64,000 nt of DNA, from assembly GCA_963693365.1 (NCBI GenBank), contig CAVNZM010000008.1, forward strand, positions 8,432,001 through 8,496,000, read 5' to 3'. Within the stretch, counting starts at the first letter, position 1. The number at the start of each line of letters is the position of its first letter. A program made the position numbers and the translations under genes. This stretch comes from Amoebidium appalachense (lineage: Eukaryota > Ichthyosporea). Positions 48,339-63,800 of this stretch are shown in pieces. The notes below the pieces were generated by a model that did no database searches, was not told the origin of the DNA, and saw only the letters and a list, made by a program, of their open reading frames with translations.

Positions 48339-49424
48339 CCGCCCAGCGTCTTTCTCTCTTTGCCCTTACACTCATACCCACAGCCCACAAGCACAGACAC
48401 GGGCTTTCCGTGACTAGCAAAGGACATAGTCATAGATGCACACACAGCAAACAACATTGTTGCACAAACTAACACAGTACACAACATCACTGCACGTGAG
48501 CGCACGGGCACATGCAGGCACACACACATACACCATCATCCAGTAAGTTCACGTATGTTGGTCTTATTCAGACACGTCACAAGGGGTCGTAGCACGTTGC
48601 TTTCCATTTGTCCGAACATCAGAGCTTGTTAGACGAACACAATTCAGTCGCAGAAAAAGCAATATTATTCGAGTCTGTATCACAAGGAGCTGCACACAGG
48701 TGCATGTCGATTCAAACCCACAAGCTTATGGCGAGTAACACGTGTTTACACCCTTGTAAATGTGTATTATTCATATATGAACAATTATACAAGTCTATTA
48801 GTAGTTGCATAGGTATATTCTCGACGTCGACCCTTTCATGTGGTTACTATCATAAAAGTACAGATGTTTAGTGCAAGCCCGCCAACCAGGCTAAAGCAAT
48901 CATAATTTCCCTATTGGGGTTTCCATCATTTGCATACATACTGCATACTGTAATTGAGGGGTTTGAACGTAAATTTCACGCGGCTCTGGCGGATTTAGCC
49001 GCTAAGCCGCGGCCCATTCTGATGATGCAATCAATTTTCCGCCTCGGTACAAAAGCGCGCCAAGTCGCCCCACAAAGGTCTCAGATAACTCGAACACTTG
49101 TTCGGACGTCTACCCTTCTCCTCTCTCTCAAGGTGAAGTTTTCATTCATGCTCAGCCATCATCTCTGCAGAAGCTACGCGTTCGGAGCTTCTGCACTGAA
49201 CACCACTGTACTGTGCATTTCTCTTAGTGCGTGGTATTCATTTTTTTTTTTTTTTCTCCCCTATTCAAACACGTTACATTCACCACTTGAACAGTCCTAC
49301 CGGTCCATGTTTCTTCACGAACATTTCCTTACGTCATAGCCTTTACATAGTCTCTATCCTCAACAGATCTCTGCAGTCACTTACACGCACACACAAACAC
49401 ACGCGCCACACTTCCTAAGACAAC
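47579..49424. other. Spacer and upstream region of the Gln-rich gene
   Basis: C-rich 47579-47900 (C run at 47724-47761), CA patches to about 48030, C run at about 48287-48337. From 48540 to 49424 the sequence is complex. GGCGGATTTAGCCGC near 48988 is palindrome-like. No TATA box is convincing. Confidence 0.5.
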
Positions 49425-51563
49425 ATGGAGGGAATTGGCACTTTTCTGGGGTCGCAGCAGCAGCAGCAGCCCACTACTCAACCTAGAGTGCAGACCCCCA
49501 TGGAGACGTTCCGCACACTGGAGAGAGTCGTAACTGCCAACCTTTCTGCTGGTCTGCTGACAGATGCAGAGAGGAACGCTGTTTTTGCCAACGCCGACAC
49601 TGCAGGAGACGTTGACATTGAGAATCCTGTGGCGCTCGCGAGACTCTCCAAGGACGCAAACCTGTTCGACCGCCGTGTGGCCAAGGTGGAGTATTATGCG
49701 AAGGTTTACGATGACGTGCGCGACAAGTTGAAGCAGAAGGCACAGACGGGACCGGCACGAGGGGCACAGCAAGGGGCAGGGACAAACACAGGCAACAACA
49801 ATAACATTGGCCATGTTTTCGAATCTTCCTCCAAGCCTGCTCACTCCGGGAATGTGCCTGCACCCACACCCACACGTGGCTTCTCCCTTGACGCAAACTC
49901 CGCTCCTCGGTCTTTTTCTTCCGCTCCAGCATCACTTATTGCTTCGCCCATTCCAACATTCACACACTTGCCATGTGGCGCCTCTTCTCCTCTCCTCAAA
50001 CCGGCAACCATGTTCGCTTCTACGCACAAAAACCCTGTTTCTAGCATGAACATCCAACCACACCAACCGGTGCTTTCAGGCATGCAAGCACAGGGCAGCA
50101 ACCCAACCGTTTTTCGCAACGCTGACATGCGTCCGCTGAAACGTCGTCACGAGGAGGAGCCCCAGCAGCAGCAGCAGCAGACAACATCGGCGGTGTGGCT
50201 TGGAGATGATTCCACCACTACCTTGCAGATGTCAAAGCGCATGCGCACCCATCAAGCACCGGTTCTTTCTGGTATGCAAGCACAGGTCGGTGTCCCAAGT
50301 CATGTTTCTCGCAACATTGACATGGGCCCGGTCAAGCGCCGGCACGAGGAAGACACACAGCAGCAACACCCAGCCTCGGTTGGACACGGAGATGGGTCCG
50401 CCGTGGAGGCCCCACACACGGTTGCTTCACAGGCGCCAAAACGCCGGAGGGTAACCAAGCAGGAAACGGAACCGAAACCCAGGCAGCACGCGCCCAGAAA
50501 GCCACGTGCCCCGCAAGCCACCAAGGCCAAGGCGGCGCGAGGCGCAGCAACCACGAACAGCCGCAAGGCCCCCAACCCCACGGCGCAAGATGAGCGATTC
50601 GAGACCATCACAGTTGCGGCGCACGATGATGAGACTCTGAGCGTGGGTCCAGCGCTCGAGGACCGGCAACAGGCACGTGCCAACGTGACATGTGTCCAGA
50701 ACCCTCCCTCCGGCGTTTCGCTTGCGCAAAATCAGCAACATGAGTTCGTCGCTTCCGGAAACAACCAGCAGTCGAACCAGGACGACGGATGGGCTAAGCA
50801 GACGCCTGCCTCCTTTCACCATTCCAGGAACGGGAGCCACCCAGCGGCCCATGTCTTGGCGGCAATGGCCCGTCTGAACGACCTGCAAGCGCAGATGGAT
50901 CGGCCGCAAGCGTCGTATGCCCCCACCGGCGGATATTCGACATCTGCCACAGGACCTCCACTTGTTGGTGCCCATGGCCAAGCAAACGGCCAAGCAAGCA
51001 ACCAAGCAAACGACTGGGCCGCAACCGATAGTCTTTTCGGTCTGGCCGACCTGGGCACACAGAGAACATGGTCTTGGGAATCCGTCTCGACCGCCGGCTC
51101 CAACCAGCAAAACCTGCTTGGCAACAGCTCCTCCAATGGGAGCCTGGGCGGGGGAGGAAGCGCCACCGGTTCCGTGCCCGGCACCCCTGTCATGGGCTTT
51201 GGTCGCCGGTCAATGTCGCCCCCTCTTCCAGCAGATGCCCTCCTTGGCACGTACTTTCAAGCGAGCAACATCAATTTTGCCGCTCACGGCCCCAATCCGC
51301 TGAAGATGACGCAACATGGGGCTGCGAACAGGGCTGAGGGAAGGGGGAGGGGTGTGTTTGAGAGCGAGAGGGAGAGTGCCGGGTTCCCAACGCAAGCGCA
51401 TGCACAGCTGCACTTCCCCGTCCACCCGCCCCCGCCCCTTTACAACGTGCCGGTGTACCCGGGAACGACGCAGATGTTTCGAGGGAATGGAGTCGGTGGC
51501 GGTTCTGGAATGCGAGGTGGGAGGCAAGGGATTTCGGGGAACATGGTTCTTCGGATGGGTTAA
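49425..51563 (+). CDS. Intronless Gln/Asn/Pro-rich protein, unknown function
   Basis: A 712-aa frame from an ATG whose second codon gives MEGIGTFLGS. Residues about 25-105 look like a folded, partly helical domain (METFRTLERVVTANL, VAKVEYYAKVYDDVRDKLKQ). The rest is low-complexity: polyQ, Asn runs, and many Ser, Pro and Gly. Two internal repeats share PVLSGMQAQ ... RN.DM.P.KRRHEE ... QQQ (about 213-260 and 275-325). A basic cluster (PKRRRVTKQ, then PRKPRAPQATKAKAARG, about 340-380) suggests nuclear import or nucleic-acid binding. I do not recognise the family. Intronless structure and GC-rich codons stand out beside the spliced neighbours. A transcription or RNA regulator is a guess. Confidence 0.8.
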   Translation: MEGIGTFLGSQQQQQPTTQPRVQTPMETFRTLERVVTANLSAGLLTDAERNAVFANADTAGDVDIENPVALARLSKDANLFDRRVAKVEYYAKVYDDVRDKLKQKAQTGPARGAQQGAGTNTGNNNNIGHVFESSSKPAHSGNVPAPTPTRGFSLDANSAPRSFSSAPASLIASPIPTFTHLPCGASSPLLKPATMFASTHKNPVSSMNIQPHQPVLSGMQAQGSNPTVFRNADMRPLKRRHEEEPQQQQQQTTSAVWLGDDSTTTLQMSKRMRTHQAPVLSGMQAQVGVPSHVSRNIDMGPVKRRHEEDTQQQHPASVGHGDGSAVEAPHTVASQAPKRRRVTKQETEPKPRQHAPRKPRAPQATKAKAARGAATTNSRKAPNPTAQDERFETITVAAHDDETLSVGPALEDRQQARANVTCVQNPPSGVSLAQNQQHEFVASGNNQQSNQDDGWAKQTPASFHHSRNGSHPAAHVLAAMARLNDLQAQMDRPQASYAPTGGYSTSATGPPLVGAHGQANGQASNQANDWAATDSLFGLADLGTQRTWSWESVSTAGSNQQNLLGNSSSNGSLGGGGSATGSVPGTPVMGFGRRSMSPPLPADALLGTYFQASNINFAAHGPNPLKMTQHGAANRAEGRGRGVFESERESAGFPTQAHAQLHFPVHPPPPLYNVPVYPGTTQMFRGNGVGGGSGMRGGRQGISGNMVLRMG

Positions 51564-51796
51564 GGTGTTTGATTTGATAGGTAATGGGTTATAGTGGATA
51601 GTGGGTTTAATTGTTGAGTGGGCCGTGTAGTCGTGATGAATGTCTGGTGTGTATGTTAATGCTTGCGCTCATGTAGCCAAAATTTGAAAGCAAAAAAAGA
51701 ATAGCATAAAACTATATAAAAGCCAAAAATAGTTGTAACATATGTGTGTAGGTGCCGTTTGTTTTGAGATGAGATGATAGAAGGATGTGTGTGTGT

Positions 51797-51861
<65 letters not shown>

Positions 51862-52102
51862 CCCTCGTGTTTGGCATATTGTAATGGTTACGTTTGTGTG
51901 TAGGCTAAGCATTCCATTCCGCCATCTGCCATTCATCCACCGGCGCCACGGAATGTGGGATGGCCGGGAGATGGGGATGGGGAAGGGACACCAGCATGCA
52001 CACACACAAACGGAACACAGACAGTGTGCCAATACTGTTTTTCTTTTTGTAGGTGGGTGAGTGGCGATAGCCTATGTGTTTTTTCCTTGTTTTTCTTTCT
52101 TT

Positions 52103-52174
<72 letters not shown>

Positions 52175-53192
52175 TTTTTTTTCCTTTTTGGGAACCGGTT
52201 GTTGTTGTTTTAGTGTTCCAAGCGCGTATACACACAAACACACACATAGACCTGTTTTGTGGCGCTGATAACTTGGGGGGATGCCCCCTTTTTTGGATAC
52301 ATATCATACGATACTATTTGCTAACGATGTGCTTTTGTGAAGGCTCTTTTTTATGTGTAGATGTAGATACGATGTATGGATATATGCTGGTGTGAAGGCA
52401 ATTCTAAACTTTTGATATATAAATATATTTGTATGGAGATACTTGTATGTGCCCTTTTTACATGATTATACATGTGCCTGTATGTGTCTATTGATTATTG
52501 GAGTATAAAACGAAACGAACAAAAAAATACCTTGTGTTTATATTATTGAAGTAATACAAAAAAAAACAAAAAAATTGCCTGTATATATGTGTCCTTTTTA
52601 CATATTAAAAGTTATACATGTATCGATATGCTTAGCGGTTGATGCTTGGTGACACCTGGGGTGTTCACCCAACTGGCTGGCCGTGGAGGGCCCAGCCAAT
52701 AATAATAAAAAAAATTTAAAAAAAAAACGTGAAACTTCACAGAGTTACTCACCTATGCACGTGCACGAACGCATAAAAACGTAAAATAATACACAAGAGG
52801 TTTTAATGCATACGCGTGGTTGAGCGCATAAAGAAACGTGAAATCACACAGAGGTTTCAAAGCACACTGTGCACAAGCGCATATAAACGTGAAAATACAC
52901 AGAAGTTTTCTTGCATACGCGTGCGCAAGCGCGCACGACCAATGCAAGAGGTTGTTTGTTGTTTGTAAGCACTAATATTTGCAACACGCATGCACGTGTA
53001 CGCAGAGGGTGGGCAGGTGCATACATGCTCGCACACACACACAATATACACACACATGCACAACACGCCTTCACACCATTACACACACATGCACACACAC
53101 ACACACACCTGCGCACAATCACACACACACAACATACACGCACGCGCGCGGACACACACACACATAGGCCCCACAGGAACACGAGCACACAC

Positions 53193-53246
<54 letters not shown>

Positions 53247-53262
53247 ACAGACCCACAAACAC

Positions 53263-53318
<56 letters not shown>

Positions 53319-53760
53319 AGACAGACACACAAAAAGAGACGGGGGGGGAGGGGGAGGGGGGAGGGGGGGGGAGACAGCACAGGCACACCCACGTGATATC
53401 CTATGTATACTTTGTCATCGGATCCATTTTCATATATGTCTTCGCAGAGTAGTGGGTAAAGGGGGCATCATAAGTTGTACGGTTTAATCGTGTTAATAAT
53501 CGTGATCAGGCTTGAAATGGCCGGCTTCTTCCCTAATAACTACAGTGAACCGATCACATTACATGTGCAAAATAAATATTTAAACCCATTTTGGATTGGT
53601 TGTCGCAGTTGTACTTAAGTAAGAAGTCTTGGTTGATGGCTGGTCCACGATAGGGAAGAAGGTGCAAAAATAAAGCACAAAAGAAATGAAATACTACATA
53701 ATAAGCCGATTGAATGATAGATACTAAACGGCATTCCTATCAAGTTGATCGATGAAAGAC
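51564..53760. repeat. 3' flank and spacer with poly-T, (TC)n and (CA)n
   Basis: Poly-T of 64 nt at 51798-51861; (TC)n at about 52108-52168; CA-rich 53010-53330 with (CA)n at about 53196-53312; AT-rich unique sequence at 52270-52740. An imperfect unit GCATACGCGTG...GCGCATAAA.ACGTGAAA.ACACA(G)AG.TTT repeats around 52750-52930. Confidence 0.7.
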
Positions 53761-55440
<1,680 letters not shown>

Positions 55441-56687
55441 AAAGGGTGAGGGTGGGTGGGTTGGGGGGAGGTGGTGGTGGTGGTTGGGGGGAGGGGGGGA
55501 TATAATTATTCATTAGCCTGGATGGGATCATCTAACCAAATAGTAATAATTCAAAAATTAGGGTTTTTTCTAAACGGAATTGCGGATCCAATCAAAGGGC
55601 TCAAATCTTTTAGAGTGAAATTTCGAGTCATTGCTATGCGATCGGCTCATTAGATTTCATTTAATCCGATTCCCGCCCCGGTCCAGGCAATATAATCTTT
55701 TTGCCCTAAGCCGCTTCAGGGGGGGGGGGGGGGGGGGGGAGGGGGGGGAGGGGGGGGGGGGGGAACGCTTCGACCCCCTCCCGTGGCACCCACCAACCCA
55801 GAAACAATACACAATAGGAAACAAAATAAACAAAAATTAGGAGAACAGAAAGAAACACAAAAGAAGACGAAAACAAGAGCAGGCTGTCGGTGCTTGCAAA
55901 AACGAAAGATGATATTGAGCTGTAACTGCATTGATTAGCAAGGTTTACCACAGGATCATTATGTATTGATATCGATTAAGGCCCTGCGAAACATAAACAC
56001 TGTATATGTAGATGATCATCGGCGGTCTGAAAACAAGAATTAATGATAAATCTCTACTGAAAGCAAAAGAAAAGCTTTGAATGATTAATAATATTGACAT
56101 CTGCATCCGAAGTGTTTTAGGCTGTGACCCGTGGCAACCAACCTCATTATGCATTGACTCTGAATTACTTCAAAAGGATCTGTCGGGGCGACATGATTAC
56201 ACACTTTAAGGCAGAATTGTACCGTACATGATAGCTATATTTAGATATATATGAAAATGTTTTAACCGACGCGGCATGTTTCTGACAATGTGTAAGCAGT
56301 GCTCCGGTGGTAGGGCCGTGGTTGGCTGCCTGGTTCGTGCATGCTGCAAAGAGGACCGAATCGAGCTCAAAACGTACATGTCTAACAGTAACAGCATGTA
56401 GCAAAGGCGAACGGTATGATTATTATGTTCAAGTGCTTTCAAGGCTTCAAATCTTGGTGATGTTGTTTCTATGTTGTTTCTTTTGGTGATGCTGTTTCTA
56501 CTAACTATGACAGATACCTCGGTCGATAGGATGTGAGATTCAATGCATCATAATACTAGTAGTTCGCTGGTATTCATATTCGGATAGTATCCATATCACA
56601 CATGTGTCTGAGTCTAGAGTACATAGGTGACTTAAAGATGAACTCCGCCGGGCTCGCGACTGTGTTACGTATACATTGTGTGATACA

Positions 56688-56729
<42 letters not shown>

Positions 56730-57270
56730 GCGCGTGTGCACGGGCCTGTACGTGTGTGTTTTCCACTACATTATTGCATTATAACTGAGGCTTGCGACAA
56801 TTTTTCAGTGTATGTGTGTCTATAGAATAGAATCCGATCGGAATCGGATATGCCGTGTACCAGCATGATGGTTATGGACCGGCTGAGTTTGTGTCCGTCT
56901 GTGCTAGACCGTCCTGAGCCACACCCATTCCGAGCGGGGAGGGGAGGGGGGAAGGGGAGGGGGAGGCGGGGAGGGGGGGGGGGGGGGGGGGGGAGGAGGG
57001 GAGGGGGAAAGGATGGGAAGGGGAAAGGGGGGAGAGGAAGGAGGGGAAGAGGAAAATTTAGGGAAGGTTACTTGCCTGCATGCAAAGGAGGGTGGAAAAG
57101 TCGGATGAAAACTTGGAAACACCACAAGTTACTGTAAAAGCATAAAACCCGAATGACTGCAAATTCCACAATGCCTATAATCAGTTCTGAAGATCTTCTA
57201 TTATAAGGCCTTCAAAATAGACGTTTCGACCCATTTCGCTCTGGTCCCTTGCTGATTGTTGTCGGGGCAT
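55441..57270. other. Spacer, mostly unique AT-rich sequence
   Basis: G runs at about 55719-55762 and 56970-56992; otherwise complex sequence. Short ORFs on both strands lack coding character. Confidence 0.5.
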
Positions 57271-58270
<1,000 letters not shown>

Positions 58271-58636
58271 AGTGTATCGGATTCCCCTAGTTAAACGTTA
58301 CAAGTGTTCAATGATTATGCTCATGCGAGATAGGTGCTGTTTGTATCACATACAGTGAAACTTTACAACTGTGGCCTGAAGCTATTGCTATAAGCAGCCT
58401 AGTCGGATGAACAGAATATCCATTGTACCTAATTACGTTAACTTTAACTAATTGATCTGACCCGGATTTGAACCATGTCCGTCTGCCGGCGCCTCAAATG
58501 TTCCCTCGAATCTCTGTACAAAGTACAAGTTGAACGAAAAGTGTTGACATGCTACTTGTTTCCGCTTAACAGAAAGAAGGAACAAGTATACAATAAGGGC
58601 TTTTCCGGCGGGCAACCCCCCCCCCCCCCCCCCCCA

Positions 58637-58671
<35 letters not shown>

Positions 58672-58760
58672 AAAAAAAAACGAGGGGATAGAATTATGTT
58701 CTTAAGATCTCAGGCTGCCCTGAATACAGAAGCATCCGTGGCCACTTAAATCATTGATCC

Positions 58761-58801
<41 letters not shown>

Positions 58802-59604
58802 CGCACCACCACGTGCACCAAAAAAAACAAACAAAAAAAACAATAAAATGATAAAAAAATAAATGAAAAAGAAGGAAATAGCACAAAGTCTTGCTGCCTA
58901 AGTCACGTACATGCAGATGCTGCTTGTGCAGGAAGGGGGTACTTTCGCTCAACAAGAAACAGGCCACAGTGGGCATAGAATACGTTATGCGCTTGTATTG
59001 ACAGTTTGTGTGTTTATGTGCGTGCTTAGCAAGGCTGAACACGTGTGCCTAAATCACACACATGCACCTACGGATAAATCATAATGAACATGTTGTGCAT
59101 GCAAACAGTTGAGACGCCCTGTTAGGAGTGCCACTTCCTTGGCACCTTGCTATGAATGTAGTATATATACCTGATAACACCTTGGAAATGTAATAATTGA
59201 TACGCCCTGCTATTACAATGTGAAAATACCTGACACACACCTTAATATCATCCTCCCCCCCCCCCCCCCCCCCTCCCCTTCACTTAATTAAAACCCGACG
59301 ATCATTAGTACTAGTCTAAATCTACCTCTCTCCCTCCCCCCATTCTCCCTCCCTCCCTCCCTCCCTCTCTCTTTCGGACTCTCTCTCTTCCCCTCCCCAT
59401 CCCCCTCTCCCCCCTCCCCCCTCCGGGGTACTCCCCCTCCCCACCTCCCCCTCCCCTCCCCCCTCCCCATCCCCCCCCCCCCCCCCCCCCCTCTCTCTCT
59501 CTCTATCTCCCCCCCCCTCTCTCTCTCTCCTCCCCCCCCCCCTCTCTCTCTCTTTCTCTCTCTCTCTCTCTTCTCCCCCCCCTCCCCCCCCCTCCTCCCC
59601 CCCC

Positions 59605-59638
<34 letters not shown>

Positions 59639-60547
59639 TGAGGCTCGGTCAGAGCTCGAGTCGAAGGTCGGAGATTCGAAGTGTAGGGGGAAAACATCTG
59701 TGGTTTTCACTGCATTTGATTGGTGTTCTTAAGAAGTCCTTTGTCATATGATTGGATGAAAGACTCTGTGGCTCAGTTCCCCCTCGCTGATGGGGTGATC
59801 CTTTTCGCAAATTTTATTAAACTTTGTTGGTTTTTGTCAATTTGAAGTCTTCAGCAACGTGTTCCTGCATTACGGCAACTATGGGCTCATAAACCAGAAA
59901 TATCTTATCACTTGGGGGAAGAAAAAGATTATTTACTATAGGATAACTGCCCATGTAGTCTCTACAGGTCTGCTGCCGTGAGTCAGTGGCTCAGTGCGAC
60001 TCTTCACTTTGTGTTATTTAGAGTTTGTAATACGTGTATGTACATTCGAATTTGAACATTCAAGATTCCTATCCGACCCACAGGCCGCGGTACTGTACCG
60101 GTGCAGTCGACTTTGAACGGCTGGCCAGGAGTGGCTTAGGCAAATAAAATGTGTTTGTCGTCTCTCAGTAAGTTACAAATAAAAGTTTCAAAAATCCTTC
60201 AACTTCAAGACCAACCATGCACGCACGGTTGCGGAAATCGACGTCATAAGCGGCTTTTGATATCGCTGACCGGAAACCAATCGTATTCCGGTTCTATACC
60301 CAAATATCCTAAGAGGTCTCACAGATTGAAGTTCTCATATAGATTTTTAATGAAATACGTGTTATTTGCACCATTAATCATTTAATATATCAAATAAGCA
60401 CATATTAGTCGTATATTTTTGCGTCTGAAGTACTTTTGGATTATTCTTACAAGAAAAAATCTATATTCTTTCCAATGTGCATAGGAATTGGAGGTGGGCA
60501 AAAAACCTTTCAGGTGGCACGGATCTCGATTCCGAATCTATTTTCAA
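58271..60547. other. Spacer upstream of the last gene
   Basis: C run 58617-58635 plus A run; C run at about 58761-58800; CT-rich 59320-59580; C run about 59600-59638; then 900 bases of AT-rich complex sequence with no ORF of note. Confidence 0.5.
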
Positions 60548-60652
60548 CCAATCATCTACACCAACGATCTTTTTCTAACGCTGTTTGGCTGCCGCATCCA
60601 TAAAGTTCGACCAATCAAATGCGCGTAGATGGAATCCGTCTGGTGATAAAAG
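60548..60652 (+). promoter_or_regulatory. CCAAT boxes and TATA-like element of the last gene
   Basis: CCAAT at 60548 and 60611 and GATAAAAG at 60645-60652 in conventional order. The ATG is 486 bp downstream, so a long leader or a leader intron is likely; GTAAGTATG at 60901 could be a leader-intron donor. Confidence 0.35.
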
Positions 60653-61137
60653 TGGCTCGGGCCATGCGCGGTATGTCAGTTTGAACTTTTGAACCCAACC
60701 AGAACCCACGGGTGTTGCTTCTCTTTTTTTTCTTATCTGTGAGTGTGTAGCACGCGTTTTTGTGGGGTGTTATGAAACACGTTTCCTCTCTGCAAATTAG
60801 TGTCCTGCTCTTGTCGGATATGTATAACTAAGTCGGTGTTTATGAGTGTGTGAAAGCTCACTTCCTATTGTGAACCGAGGTTTTTTCTTTTTTTTTTTTT
60901 GTAAGTATGAAAAGAAAGTAAGGCTGCTGTTCGAAAACGATTTTCGCGTGACACTGTTCAAGTTCTTTACCTTCGAAGCACAAGTTGTTCGTAGTATTCA
61001 ATACCAATTACGAGCGAAAAAGCACATGCTAGGATTTGATAGCACTAAAGTTTTATTATTGTCAGTCTTAACTCCTTTCACGATTGTAACATTCAAAACG
61101 AGCTTTGATACTGCTTCCTCACGTTTACCAAACCGTC

Positions 61138-62017
61138 ATGCTGAGTACAACAGAACAATCGGGTGATGGTCGCTCACAAGACCCACCACCCCCCAAACTA
61201 ATCGCTCCAATGTCCACACCAGCCATGCAACCCGCCCCCGCCGCCTCACAGGCAGGAGTGCCACCCACCACTCATGCTCCCCCTCCTCCACACCCTGGCT
61301 ACATGCCTTATGCATATGGGCCCCCTCCCGGTGCCTACTATTACCCCCACCCGGGTTTCTATTACCCTCCTCCCGGTCAGCCTTATGCGGCCGGATATCC
61401 TCCCCACGTGCCCTATGCTGCGGGCCCTCCCCCTGCACCTGCCCCACGTCCCAACGTTACTATGCCTGTTAACATTGCGCCTGCGCCGCCTAATGTCGCT
61501 GCCCTCCTAAGAAATCACCAGGGCCCGTTACAAGCCGGAAAGGGCACCGAAAGTCACACGGCGTTTAATCAACTGCTGGAATCCCTTGCGCAAGAACTGC
61601 AGAAATGGCGCCGGGCAGTGAGCAAGCAGGCTCAGTTGGCAGTTGAGACTGGAAAACCCCAGGCACCAAGCAAGGAAGCAGGGCAGTTGGCAGATGCAAT
61701 GAAACAGAAATGGCACCTGGAATACTTGAAAAAGTACGTGGATGGGCTAACGTTGCCGAAGGGGGAGTACGACACGGAGCTTCCAGGCGGCCCCGAGGGG
61801 GGGGGGGTCCGAGCGCGAATTTCAAGCGGAAATTGTGGACTTGGTGGCGGTGAACCAGCACCAGCAGAATGGCCCCGTATATGCGCTCGAGGTGACCAAG
61901 CGGAGATATCACGCTCGGTGGGGGTTCTATAACTATGTGCGCTTGACGGTGACCTCCGATTTGAGATTGTCTGTTCAGGTATGCTGCAGAGTCCATTCTC
62001 TACCCCCTCAACACCAC

Positions 62018-62076
<59 letters not shown>

Positions 62077-63014
62077 TTCAGTTTCTTGCGTGTGTCCTCT
62101 ATACCTGTGTAAAAGACCAAGTCATTTGCAACACCATAAACCCGCGCAAGCCCCGCCTCAGCCTCCCTCTACTGAGTAATATGAACACTCACTCAGAGTC
62201 TGCCCCCTTCCCCCCCCCCCCTCTTCCTCCTCTCACTGAACCACACCAACACACTTTCGTCCCAGTGCTTGTATACCCGGTGAACAAAAAAACTGTTCGT
62301 TGGTTGTTTCTCTACCCCTGCACGGTGGCTTTCCTTAGCTGCATTCACCACACTTTTGTCTTTCTTTTGCCTGCAAGATTTTTCAGGGCCCACGCGTTAT
62401 GCTGCGAGCGCGGGCGCGCGCATGCGCGCGCGCACCCACCCACCCACACACATTTACTCACACGCACCGTCCCCCTCCCCCCCCCCCCCTGGTGTATAAA
62501 GAGAAGTACTTGCGTCGAAAGTCGTGTGATAATTTCTTTTTCTCTGCATGCATCATCATTTCTGGACACGTGTTTTCTTCATTTGCCATGCTCAACGATC
62601 CCTCGGGCCCTTTTCCGGTCCCCTCCTTCATATTACAAGGTCTTTCATGATACACACACACACACTCGCTCAAGCATTCACTCACTCACGCTCTCACTGG
62701 CACTTCCTCTTGTTTCATTGTCACACACACACACACACACACACACGTACACGTACACGCACTTGTATCACTACAACAAATCACTCACTCACTCGGCCAG
62801 CTTGGCCTATTACTGTAACCCCCCTCCCCCTCCCCCTCCCCCCACCCTTCCGAAGGAAGGAAAAATGGATTCAAACTCGGTGTTGTGGTTGACTAGTGCT
62901 CCCCTTGAGTATGGGCTCTTCTTGTGATGCATACTCGTTATTATGGTGGTTTGCATTCTGCATGTGTTGTCCGTCATGAATTTGTACTTGGTACACGTAA
63001 CACATTCTAATCCT

Positions 63015-63059
<45 letters not shown>

Positions 63060-63351
63060 AAATATAAAAAAAAATATAAAAAAAAATTAAAAATACAAAA
63101 TAAAAAATTTAAATAAAAAACACACACTTTCACCTTTACAGATCGACCTGCGTCCGTACGAGCACGAGACCGACCTCGAGTCGTTCGACCAGTTTAGCGC
63201 CATGGTACACAAACTGTCGACAAAGGGTGCCCGTGTGGTGTGTGGGGGCATACAGGGGTTCACCAGGTACGCACCCATCTCCTACGGCAAGGGGGACTAT
63301 CAGAGGAGCGAGTTTCCGGAGGAGGATACGGCGTTCCATATGCGGTGCAAG
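61138..63351 (+). CDS. Unidentified spliced gene, first two exons, with a one-base excess in a G run
   Basis: Exon 1 61138-61978 and exon 2 63142-63351; the gene continues past the window. The N-terminus (about 1-130) is Pro/Tyr/Ala-rich (PGYMPYAYGPPPGAYYYPHP), then a helical part follows (FNQLLESLAQELQKWRRAVS, DAMKQKWHLEYLKKYVDG). At the 11-G run 61797-61807 the frame changes. Downstream the coding frame reads SEREFQAEIVDLVAVNQ and VYALEVTKRRYHARWGFYNY, ending in phase 0 at the GTATGC donor. Exon 2 reads on as IDLRPYEHETDLESFDQF and RYAPISYGKGDYQRSEFPEE. Exon 1 is 841 nt, one more than a multiple of three, so one extra G (sequencing or slippage) explains it. No known family was recognised. 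Exon 2 ends at a GTGCGT donor. Confidence 0.7.
61979..63141 (+). repeat. Intron of the last gene, with (CA)n and module A copy
   Basis: (CA)n at 62020-62073, C-rich 62212-62222 and 62471-62489, CA patch 62725-62746. Module A at about 62898-63013 (GAGTATGGGCTCTTCTTGTG, ATTCTAATCC) ends in poly-C 63017-63049, followed by A-rich DNA and the acceptor CAG at 63139-63141. Confidence 0.75.
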
Positions 63352-63355
63352 GTGC

Positions 63356-63393
<38 letters not shown>

Positions 63394-63765
63394 TTTTTTT
63401 TTTCCATCGTGTTTTTGTTTTTTTCTTTTCTTTCTAACGGATTTCATCTCCCCCCTATACACTCTGTGTGTGGTTTGCAGTCTGCATTGTGTTGTTTGTT
63501 ATGAATGTGTATTTGCACTCTCTAATGCGTTGTAACCCCTCCCCCTCCCCCCGCCGCCCCTCCTTCCCCCCGGCTCCATGACCCTCACTCACGTTTTTGT
63601 GCATTTTTTCTCTCTGTCTGCCTCTGTTTCTCTCTACGTGGCCCTCGCCTTCTCTCATTCACATGCCGTCATTCACTGTTGCCCTGTGGCGCTCTCTCCA
63701 CTTCGCTCTCTCTCTCTTGTTCTCTTCACTCCCTGCCTGGCTCTCTCTCTCTCTATCTCCCCCCC

Positions 63766-63800
<35 letters not shown>

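Noticed and set aside
50300-51250. Antisense ORFs of up to 227 codons across the Gln-rich gene
   Set aside because: High GC and the codon pattern of the sense frame leave the antisense open; their composition is not protein-like.
58464-58474. GGATTTGAACC, the inverse of a tRNA B box (GGTTCAAATCC)
   Set aside because: No matching acceptor stem, anticodon arm or A box could be found on the minus strand; at most a tRNA-derived relic.
60149-60385. 78-codon + strand ORF in the spacer upstream of the last gene
   Set aside because: No homology, splice signals or coding bias seen; it lies upstream of the presumed promoter and is probably chance.
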